Part shown: piece by piece, positions 55,983-64,000 of the stretch
Position numbering within the stretch: the stretch's first letter is position 1
How the letters are laid out: each line of letters starts with the position of its first letter
Notes under the pieces: model-generated
What the model was told of the DNA's origin: nothing
The model's database searches: none
The model's input: only the letters and a program-made list of their open reading frames with translations
Program-made: the position numbers and the translations under genes
Assembly (NCBI GenBank): GCA_963978545.1
Contig: OZ021729.1
Coordinates: 90,736,466-90,800,465 of the forward strand
From: Linyphia triangularis
Lineage: Eukaryota > Arthropoda > Arachnida > Araneae > Linyphiidae
Direction of reading: 5' to 3'
Length of the DNA stretch: 64,000 nucleotides

Positions 55983-56482
55983 TACCCGTCTTAGCTAAAC
56001 TAGCTCTCGATGAACCGACAAAATGGTTCAAGTATGTCTCAAGAGTACAGAGAGTGTTAAACAGTTCAGTTAGTAGAAGCACCAAATACACTCCATTTGA
56101 ATTGTTAAATGGTATTAAAATGAGGAACAAAGAAGATCTCATTGTAAAAGAAATCTTAACAGAAGAAATGATGGATTACTACAACAACCAAAGGAATCAA
56201 CTCAAAAGAGAAGCCAAAGAAAACATCCTTAAAATCCAAGATGAAAATAAAAAACAGCATGACAAAAAATGCAAAAAGGCTATTGTCTATAAACTGGGCG
56301 ATTTAGTAGCTATCCAACGAACTCAGTTTGGTACAGGACTGAAGCTAAGACCCAAATTCTTCGGCCAATACGAAGTCACCAAAGTTAATGGTAGGGACAG
56401 ATACGAGGTAGCTAAAATAGGGAATCATGCAGGCCCAAATCAAACCACCTCTTCAGCTGACCTCATGAAACCATTCGGGTAA
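55983..56482 (+). pseudogene. Gypsy integrase C-terminal region, shifted frame
   Basis: This continues the integrase in another frame. The conserved helix NSSVSRSTKYTPFELLNGIK follows the catalytic core, then a basic linker and YKLGDLVAIQRTQFGTGLKL, LRPKFFGQYEVTKV (the SH3-like C-terminal fold, GPY/F-type region), ending at 56482. A single indel near 55978 separates it from the pol frame. Confidence 0.8.
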
Positions 56483-56726
56483 CCCATTCTAAAAAAAAAA
56501 ATTGTTTTTTCATCTTAAGTATAATTGTGTTTGTGTATTCTTATATGCTAATAATGTGTTCATATTCATAACAATATTTATAATGCACAATTTAATGCTC
56601 AATTGTATAATTACTATAAAATTATGTGTGTTTGTAAACGATTCGCAGTGCTCTTGATAAGTATTTAAATTTTTTTAAAGTTTTAAGTACGCCGCTTTGG
56701 TCAGCGACATGTCAGGACGGCCGATT

Positions 56727-57006
56727 TGTGGGATTCCCCCCCCCCCCCTCCGACTTGAGCACTTCGGATCGCATTGGTTAAGAGCAGTGCTACGTCACTG
56801 CGTGACGTTGCTGCTTCCTGCCAGCCGTTTTGTTTGAATTTCATTCCACGCTATGTAACTAAATTTGTAAGACGTTTAATGAAGAGCTTTTCGGAGCGAT
56901 GTACTAAATGTTCAACAATAGCTTTTTAAAGTTCCTCCTAGACACCGTTAAATAAACTATGTTCATGTTAAAAAGAAGATTTAATTTCAAACTCAGCATC
57001 CCTACA
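56727..57006 (+). repeat. 3' LTR
   Basis: Starts TGTGGGATTCC with a 13-C run (one T near its end) and ends CATCCCTACA. About seven substitutions and small indels from the 5' LTR. It is followed by GACATATG. Confidence 0.88.
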
Positions 57007-57280
57007 GACATATGAAAAATCGTAAACAAAACATTACGGTGCAAACTGTAAGATTCTACGACAATTGGAACCAAAGATATAGCCATCGTTCAGATCTTTT
57101 ATTTATTTGTTTGCGTGCTGTACAATGGACTCATCGGGTCTAAGTACGCTTGGCTTTACTCCTCTTTAATCTACTTGACTTCGTCACAAAATAAATGTTA
57201 ATGTATCAAATTAATACAACACTGAATATTGTTTTAACAGGAAATTCAAAATAGAAAATCTTTTAAAACATTTATCATAC

Positions 57281-57356
57281 CTCCAGGCACTGCGTCAGCG
57301 CTTGATTGTCAATCGTGAGTTGATTGACTCGGATCAGTAGTTCCTCATACTGAACC
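57281..57356 (-). CDS. Exon, coiled-coil-like (VQYEELLIRVNQLTIDNQAL)
   Basis: The acceptor TTTTTTTTCCAG and the donor CTGGAG|GTATGA are good. 25 codons, ending TQCLE, with regular leucines at heptad-like spacing, so a coiled coil is likely. It ends on a complete codon, while 48892-48975 needs two incoming bases; an exon may lie between or they are separate genes. The intron downstream holds the gypsy element. Confidence 0.6.
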
Positions 57357-57454
57357 CTGGAAAAAAAAGCCATAGTTGAGTTTCATATACAAGATGTTTC
57401 AAAAGGGTAATTAAAGAGTTTCTTCAAATATTGGAGAATTTTGTAATATTGGAT

Positions 57455-58145
57455 ATTTAATGTGACCAGATATCCCGATTTTGGTGGGACAGTCCCGCTT
57501 TTCACCTCAATGTCCCGCTGTCCTGCTTTTTCGTTACAGAGTCCTGCCAAAGTCATTCGAAACAAAACAAAAATGTTGTTCTGCAGATCATCGTTAATCG
57601 TCAAAAAAGGTTTGGGTCCAAGATTGAGTAATTGATGAAGTTTCTGGAGATACGCGTTGGGTGAGGTTTTGACCTATTTCCACAGGTACTCAAATGAAAT
57701 TGCCAATATTATGAGAATTGTGGAATTCGGCTTTAGTTTGCCAGGAACAGCTGTTGCCGTTGAAAGGACATTTTGTATAGTTAATGAAATTGTGACTTCT
57801 AAAAAAACAACTTTTTGTGATAACTCTGAAATTTTTGTTAATAACTGAAATTAACTATTCATATTATTGCAGAGAGTTTCTGGATTTCCTAAAATCAAGT
57901 AAAAATTTGTTAAGCTCATTAACCTCAAATAAAAGGTATATGAAAAGTATGACTGAAAGTTAGTAAATTTAAATACGCATGTGAATTACAATGTATATCT
58001 TCAGAAAAACTTCAAACACTGGAGATTTTAGGATTGCGTGTTCCGAATCCCAAAAATATAATACACACACACAAAAAAATAAGACCCCTTATTCATTGGC
58101 AGAGAAGTGTCCCAATTTTTAGTCAGAAAAATCTGGTTATATTAT
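57455..58145. mobile_element. hAT remnant with transposase fragment
   Basis: The left end near TGACCAGATATCCCG and GGGACAGTCCCG, and the right end near ATCTGGTTATA, form an imperfect inverted pair. The interior carries a hAT C-terminal dimerisation fragment. The target duplication was not resolved. Confidence 0.55.
57657..57848 (+). pseudogene. hAT transposase C-terminal dimerisation domain fragment
   Basis: 63 codons including IANIMRIVEFGFSLPGTAV and VERTFCIVNEIVTSKK. The LPGT-x3-VER-F-x-x-N signature is the conserved hATC motif near the end of hAT transposases, needed for dimer formation. The rest of the transposase (RNase H-like catalytic core, BED finger) is absent. It starts in the middle of the domain, so it is a truncated relic. 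Confidence 0.8.
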
Positions 58146-58968
58146 GGATATTGTAATCTGCAAAAAAGGCTTAATATAAGGTAGGGAATCATGAAAAGAA
58201 AGTAGGTATTGCATGTAATATTTTTAAAGGTAACATAATTTTAAATTTATACTGCCTTTGCAGAAAATCTTAGAATTACTAATGTATTCCAAAGGTCAAA
58301 TTACATTCATGCAAAAGAAATTCTATTTTCAAATTTACAGAATTGGAACACTTTAAATTTGAGTTCAATTTATATAGAAATAAACAATAAAAGTTACCGA
58401 TAATATTGTAATAAATTTTGTTCTTATTAATGGATTTTTGATTACTTAATTAAATTTTCTGTAGACTCTTAAGAGTTAGCAAAATATGAAAATTTAAAAA
58501 AAAAATCAAAAATCCTTCACTTCCAATTTTTTTTTTTTAATAAACACCGATTTTTACTATAAAACTGAAACCCTGTCTTAAATGGCAGAAGAAAGACCCT
58601 TTAGTACTTATTGGGGACACGATATATGTGCCAGCAATATTTAAAAAAAGCACACTAATTTTTATTTCAAAGAAAAACAAGCAATGCGACATGAAGCAGC
58701 TTTTATTAATTTAGTGCTAAATTTTTTTTGACGTACACTGCAAGCCAAATGCTCAACTATTTGTTTTTGAGCCTAAAAAAAAAAAAGACTCAAACTTAAT
58801 TATTCCATTAACATGCACATGGAACTAAAGCCTAACTTCTTAACTGTTAAACCCTCTTAGTTATTTTTAACAAAAATAGTTTCTAACTGATGGGCCCATA
58901 ATCCAACATAAATAATATTCCAAGTTATAACAATTATTAAAACAGTTGCCTTAACAAGTAAAATGAAC
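58146..58968. other. AT-rich, no gene seen
   Basis: No ORF, splice-bounded frame or repeat unit was recognised. Poly-A/T runs are present. Confidence 0.4.
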
Positions 58969-59320
58969 AGGGCTGCCACGGCCTTGAAAATAGCTGCTCA
59001 GATGTTAAAAATAGTAGCCCAAATAGTAGTCTTGGACGTTGAAAATAGAAGCCAAAATAGTAGTCTCAGACATTGATAATTGTACCCTCGCTTTTCATAA
59101 CTTAATAACGATTTCTTCTTTCAAAATGTTTAAACAATTATACTATATTGAAAATGACAAGCGAATTTAATTAAGCCCAGTTTTCCAATTTTTTAAGCAA
59201 CATTCAAAGCAATCAAATAAATTGCTTCAAAATTTAAGTTATTAGTAGTTATAAATTTAGCTTCAATATAGAAATTTTAGTCATTCTGCTTAGATTGACC
59301 TACAGAGCGAAATCAATTAT
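58969..59320 (+). mobile_element. hAT 'AGGGCTGCCAC' left-end copy, truncated
   Basis: AGGGCTGCCACGGCC and the following AATAGTAGCC/AATAGTAGTC repeats match the left end of 14507-17396. It then runs through the block ACTATATTGAAAATGACAAG that, in that element, is split by the nested hAT. It has no right terminus. Confidence 0.75.
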
Positions 59321-59329
59321 CACACCGGC

Positions 59330-59770
59330 ACAAATCATGGACATGATATCTTATAACACCAATGGAAGCCTTGGCAAAAACACCCATTACAACAATGCAA
59401 ATCTCAGAGATGGCAGTAATAACATCAGCACTAAAACAGTCAATATCGAAAATACAGCTATTAAACTGTCAAATCAGCTTAGCCTTTGGTGAAAATGACT
59501 ATCATTCCAAAGTAAATATTGGTGATGGTGCATCCCATACTGACTCAAATCTCAGCAATAGAGTCTACTACATCAAAGCAATACTTGGAGAAAATGATCA
59601 TCACAAGAATGTAAATATTAGAGATAGCGTACATCATACCGGTGCAAATCTTGCAATTGTCTATTAATTCAGAGTAATACTCAGAGAAAATAACCGTCCC
59701 AAAAACTTAATTCTCGGTGATCACCCAGCATACAAGCTGAAAAACCGCAATAGCTGCCATTACATCGGTA
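59330..59770 (+). repeat. Diverged ~140-bp tandem repeat
   Basis: Recurring blocks GAAAATGA-CATCACAA, GTAAATATT-GTGATG and CCGGTGCAAATCTC-GCAA. They produce two overlapping open frames (59295-59492, 59362-59667) that look like low-complexity protein but track the repeat. Blocks with the same theme occur at 13620-13670 and 16830-16890. Confidence 0.5.
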
Positions 59771-59789
59771 TAAACGGGGCCGCCGCGAG

Positions 59790-60003
59790 ATGGCGCTTTC
59801 TTTTCCTAAGCGAGAAAGGAACAAACTAAAATCTTTACGTCCAGACATTTGCTAAGCGATGGGATTTCATTTTCGTAGATGCATGTAAACATTGCGAATT
59901 CGATTCGTTTTGGAGTATTTTTTTTTATTTCAAAGCGGTGAAATTTGAAGACATTAGATGAGAATCTGCTAGTGTGTCATTGAACAACTCTTTTTAAATT
60001 AAG
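59790..60003 (+). promoter_or_regulatory. Possible 5' untranslated exon / promoter region
   Basis: A GC- and CpG-rich patch (GGGGCCGCCGCGAGATGGCG) is followed by ~200 bp ending at a consensus donor TTAAG|GTAAGTTTC. The next good acceptor on this strand is at 61379, before the THAP exon. This could be exon 1 of the THAP gene. The open frame within is short. Confidence 0.35.
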
Positions 60004-61379
60004 GTAAGTTTCTTTTATTACTTATTGAAGTAATTTTTTGAACACTTAAGCCTACTAATGCAAAGCTGATGTTCTTATAGTGCTTTAATATTTGAAGGAT
60101 AATTACTGATAAATGACAGTTTTCAACATTGGGTTACTAAATTGCAATGGACTATTTGTCGTTGAAATAAAAAGATATTGCTAAAATTTGCTGAACATCT
60201 TTTACGTTTCTTTAAATAGCGTTACTTGCAATGCTGCAGAAGTACACACAACTGTGTTTGCAACTTCCAACTTATATGTCATTTTATTGAAATATTATAT
60301 TTGACTACTTTGAAGTGAAACATGTTCAATATAAAATGTTGTGAGTAAGAGTTTTTGCATAGTTTGAACATCAAGTTCCCATTATATTATGATATAGTTA
60401 CAATAACATTCTATTAATTTTTTTACCAAACATAGCTTCATAGCTTTGTTTACAATTTCCAACATTATGTATTTCATTGAAACATTTTAGTGGGTAATTT
60501 TGAAGTTAAGCATGTACAATTTAGCTCATTTTAATTTTTACACCAGTGTAAATGGCAGTGCAAGTTTCAAATATTTTATAATATATAGTAACATTTGCTG
60601 AGTAATATGCCAGTTAAATTTTTGATAGATAAAGCATAATTTTTTGGCTATCTTTTTAAAATATTCTAGTTGCCTATTTGGCCAATTTCCTGTTCTATGT
60701 TTTAAGTTTATCTGGATCACAAATCTGTGTACGCAAATGTTATTACCAAAAATTTCCTGCTAGTTTGAGCGTTAAATTATTTAAACAAATTATACTATTT
60801 GAGCATTTACTGTAATTTCATTCAAAACCTTCTGGACACCTTTTTTTTTTTTCAGCCACAACTTTTGTTGGAATATTGCTTTGAAGAATTAAAATTTTAT
60901 AACATGCAAAACATGTTTTAAAAGTTTGGTTATAATTTACTGCATTGTCCCCTTTGGTGACTTTATGAAAATTGGCGATTTGGCATCGAATGTGCAACCC
61001 GTCGCCAAGGTTTTCCGATAACTTTAGTGACAGTTTGGATTGGACGACACGTGTTTCGACACTATTTTTGATTTGGCGACGCAGCCTTTTGACGCCATTT
61101 TCAATTTGGTGATTTTTTTTTAAAAAATCGCCAAGGAGGACTGGTACATATATTATTACAAAAAAAAAGTTGCTATTTCATTTTCATTTTCTGCGTACAT
61201 TATATGTGAATACATCCATTTTATTTGACACAACTTTCATAATTATTGATCAATAATATACTGCAGTAAGAATCCTAATTTCTCCTCCTGCTTTAAAAGC
61301 CAAATAGCTTGAACCATATCGTATTACTACTCAGTTTTAAATAATTATTCATTTTCCTTACACTTTTTTTTCTCTCCAG
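60004..61379 (+). other. Putative intron of the THAP gene
   Basis: AT-rich with a few GC-rich patches (60960-61120, with GATTTGGCGACGC-type sequence that resembles 52370-52500). No coding frame was seen. Confidence 0.35.
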
Positions 61380-61826
61380 GAAATACCATCTTCTTGCAGT
61401 GTTCCTTGATGTAAATCCAACTACAAAGCTCCTGACTCAGTGTGAGTTTTTAAATTTCCAAGCGAAAGAACAGGACAGTAAGACAGATGGATGAGAAAAA
61501 TACCTCAACAAGATTGGAAGCTGAGTCCTCAAACTGTTGTTTGTATCCTTCATTTTCATGAAGAAGATGTTATTAAAAACATCTACAGACAAGCAAATGG
61601 AATTGAAGTTACTGTGCCTCAAAAGCATTTCAAACTACATGAAAAAACAGAACCTGCTATTATTCCATCTTTACTGAAATATCTTTCTGAAGAAAATAAA
61701 TTTACTAGAGCTAGTCGTAATAAGCGACATGAAATGTGTATACAAAGAGGAGAGGATTGTTTTCTAGAAAACGATAAATTAAAGTCTTTTGAAGATTTAA
61801 AAATCCTTATATTTGTATGTCATTGA
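61380..61826 (+). pseudogene. THAP zinc-finger exon with three in-frame stops
   Basis: The acceptor CTTTTTTTTTCTCTCCAG precedes it. The frame shows the C2CH THAP finger: C-SVP-stop-C, then a basic KSNYKAP, VFKFPSERTG, DRWMRKIPQQDWKLSPQT, and VCILHFHEEDV with the final Cys-His pair, followed by a QKHFKLHEKTEPAIIPSL AVPTIF-like box. TGA, TGA and TAA at ~61410, ~61440 and ~61482 interrupt the first 35 codons; the rest is open to 61826. THAP domains bind DNA and occur in P-element-type transposases and host regulators. Three stops argue for a dead copy. The clean splice acceptor suggests gene-derived or element-with-intron origin. Confidence 0.75.
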
Positions 61827-61859
61827 TGTATCACAAAATCCCACAGCATTGCTATTTGC

Positions 61860-62228
61860 GAAGATTTGTCTTTAAATCTAGCCTCCCAGTGCATTTTGAA
61901 ATTTAAAAAGTAGGAAAAGTAGGACATTTTTGCTGAAAAGTAGGATTTGTTTTCCTTAAAGTAGGAAACAAACAAAAACGTCTATTTCAAATGCATACTA
62001 ATTTGTCGACAATATTTTTATTTTAAAATGAACATTCTAGAGATCAAGTGAAATGTATATTAAATATAATATTTAAAAAAGAATTAAATGCATATCTCGT
62101 ACCAAAAGCGCCGGTTCGGTACCAGTTGGATAGATTATACTAGCTAAATATAAAATTAAGCTTAAAAATAAAAAATAGGCATGGATGACTTCTGAAGGAA
62201 CATTTAATGCAAAGCAAACCATTAGTAA
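61860..62228. repeat. Short 'AGTAGGA' repeats, then AT-rich
   Basis: Repeated AAGTAGGAAAAGTAGGAC and AAAGTAGGATTTG near 61905-61970, resembling the TATAGGAC repeats at the ends of the hAT at 51970-53238. Probably a MITE end. Confidence 0.35.
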
Positions 62229-63299
62229 TCTATAATAATAAAACAAGCTGTGTGTCTGTCTGTGGCTCTATAGAAACCTACTTAAAATTGGAATAGAGCT
62301 CTGAAATTTTCAACACAAGAAGTTTTGGCCTTCTAATTTTATGTATGGCGAACAGAATGTTAAAATTTTAATTAGTTCTATTTTAAATAATATTTTAATT
62401 TTTATTTTTTTTTACAAAGTGACTTCAAATAGAGATACAGCTCTGAAATTTTCAACATAAGTAGTTTTAGCCTCCTAATTGGACTTTTGAAAAACAGAAT
62501 TTTAAATTTTTATTTAATTTTTTTTAATTAATAAATATTTTACAGAACGATTTCTAATAGGGCTTGGCTACAGCGCTCAAATTTTCAACATAAGTAGTTT
62601 GGCCTTCTAATTGGACTTTTGAAAAACAGAATTTCAAATTTTAATTTAGTTCTTTTTTAATTAACAAATATTTTACAAAACGATATCTACTTGGGCTACA
62701 GTTCTGAAATTTTCAACACAAATAGTTTTGGCATTCTAAATTGGACTATTGACAAAAAAAAAAAAAATTATTTTAATTTGATTAATTTTTTTAATTAATA
62801 TTTTCACAAAAAGCGACTTCTAACAAACCTAGAGAACTGAAAGTTTCAACATAAGTAGTTTTGGCCTTCTAATTTTGCTTTTCACAAACACGTGTTAAAA
62901 AAATCTTAAAAGGATGTTGTATTATTGTATTAACGGAGGAATTTTTTTTGTGTGTCTCGACAGGGGAGAGGCTTCTAATATTAAGGCTTTACGTAGCAAT
63001 TATAGATTTTAGTGAGTGAAGCGAGCTTATGCTTACGCAACAATAAATTTTTCAGCGAGCCTATTCTTGCATAGTAATGAATCTTTCAAAGAGTGAAGTA
63101 AGCCCGTACTTATGTGTCAATGAACTTTTCAGCGAACAAGCCGAGCTCGATTTTGCATTGCAATGAACCTTCCTAAGAGCGAAGCGCCAAAAACTGGGTC
63201 CTATACACCAATGACGGATTTCCGCAATGCGAGGCCTAATGGCTAGCTAAAATATTGCACACGTTAAAATTTTGTAGTGAAGCACGGGTATTCAGCTAG
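62229..63299 (+). mobile_element. Non-autonomous Helitron, copy 2
   Basis: Starts TCTATAATAATAAAACAAGC and ends GGGTATTCAGCTAG, between A (62228) and T (63300). It has about five internal repeats of ~125-145 bp against four in copy 1, and the same GC-richer 3' third (CCAATGACGGATT, GCACGGGTAT). No helicase ORF. Confidence 0.88.
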
Positions 63300-64000
63300 T
63301 CATACAATAAAAATGTTATTTTCACTTCTTTTGTTTTTAACTTTGACTACAGCAAAAAAAGTCTACAACATTTACTTTTAGTCTTTTCAATTTCCTTTTG
63401 CTCATTTCTGATTTGGTTTAAATGTGAAATCCCTTCCTGAACTGTTTATCAAGTACCTCCAGCATTGTTTGTCCAATTTTCACACACTTTAAATCCTGAT
63501 TTTTTAGTGCATTTTTTACTGTCAATTACCTATATGTAATACATAGGGTAATAAAAGTATAGGATTCGGTTTAAAAAAAAAATTGATTTTTTTGCTTTTC
63601 TCCACGTTTTGGAACATCCTGATCTCAAAAAAGTGATCTAGAAAAAATGTCAGTGCACATGGTCAGCATAACTCTCGAAAAAATTGAGCAACGATGTTCA
63701 AATTTGGTGAACAGGTTGGTGAGGGCCTAATGACCTACCATTAAGGTTTTCGTCAAAATCGTGCATGCGCATACGGTAGCTGCCATTGAAAAAATCATGT
63801 TTTTCAATGATTGCTAAAAAACGGCTCAAACGATTTCGATAAAAATTGCTATGCTAATGCCTCTTAAGGTGTCATAAACATCCCCACCTCCTAAATTCCC
63901 TTAAAAATGCTTCAATGGCGTAAAAAGTGGAAAAATGAATGCCTTCAACACATTGTTCTCTTTGCTTGAACATAACTTATGAATGATCGGTTTTTTCTCC
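63300..64000. other. Unassigned, possible element running off the window
   Basis: After 63540 the sequence becomes less AT-rich and carries GTGCATGCGCATACGG and ATAACTCTCGAAAAAATTGA, blocks of the kind often found in arthropod TIR elements. No second end is visible inside the window. Confidence 0.3.

Larger units (their letters stand above)
49310..57006 (+). mobile_element. Ty3/gypsy LTR retrotransposon, interrupted by a hAT
   Basis: Two LTRs (49310-49587 and 56727-57006) start TGTGGGAT and end CCCTACA. They are about 97% identical outside a C-run, so insertion is fairly recent. Flanks AACA/GACA match 3 of 4. The order is LTR, 1.5-kb leader, gag, zinc knuckle, protease, RT, RNase H, integrase, LTR. 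A candidate primer site (TGGGCGTTCGGCCGC) starts 3 bases after the 5' LTR; I could not name the tRNA. The 3' polypurine tract is not obvious. The gene order with RT before integrase is Ty3/gypsy type. No envelope ORF. It lies in an intron of the minus-strand gene, in opposite orientation. Confidence 0.88.

Noticed and set aside
49310..57006. Endogenous retrovirus with an envelope
   Set aside because: No envelope-like ORF lies between integrase and the 3' LTR; only ~240 bp remain there.

Overview
This is eukaryotic, AT-rich, intron-bearing DNA crowded with transposable elements. The mix points to an arthropod, most likely a spider or other arachnid: Ty3/gypsy elements with divergent arthropod-type gag, tRNA-derived SINEs, non-autonomous Helitrons, many hAT elements, piggyBac, pogo-like MITEs, and an arthropod-type heme peroxidase exon pair. 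There are no bacterial-style operons and nearly every long ORF belongs to a mobile element. The species call is inference.

Host genes appear only as scattered exons. (1) On the + strand, the last exons of an animal heme peroxidase (chorion peroxidase/peroxinectin-like) lie at 482-584 and 2901-2962, with a possible terminal exon near 4498-4579. (2) On the - strand, a gene reads from 57281-57356 through 48892-48975 to a stop-containing last exon at 43455-43620. The last two exons join in phase; the first does not join directly. (3) Further - strand exon candidates lie at 39345-39588, 33004-33051, 32845-32894 (these two join in phase), 31541-31696, 23819-23868 and 23106-23344. They may belong to one or more genes with transposon-filled introns. 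(4) + strand candidates are 27890-28138 and 29339-29528. (5) A THAP zinc-finger exon with three in-frame stops is at 61380-61826.

Mobile elements by region. 0-6.5 kb: fold-back MITEs, two copies of a TIR family each struck by the same SINE, and a Helitron. 6.6-11.9 kb: a large element with long terminal inverted repeats carrying a cysteine-rich (CXC/TCR-like) protein, split by a hAT with a perfect 8-bp target duplication, which itself holds a SINE. 12-22.7 kb: nested hAT elements and copies of one hAT-like non-autonomous family. 24-28.6 kb: a TIR element, a pogo/Tigger-like MITE and another hAT copy. 29.6-30.9 kb: 77-bp and 20-bp tandem repeats. 33.3-38.4 kb: a TA-flanked inverted-repeat element containing a gypsy gag-protease remnant. 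40.4-43.3 kb: a decayed piggyBac transposase split by a non-LTR retrotransposon whose 5' part is inverted. 45-48.6 kb: hAT elements and tandem arrays. 49.3-57.0 kb: a gypsy element with two LTRs, itself split by a hAT. 57.4-59.8 kb: hAT remnants. 62.2-63.3 kb: a second Helitron copy.

The elements can be ordered in time from their nesting: piggyBac before LINE, SINE after the TIR family, hAT after gypsy. All large coding regions are broken by frameshifts or stops, so no autonomous active element is visible. No prokaryotic system, CRISPR array or intact viral genome was seen.
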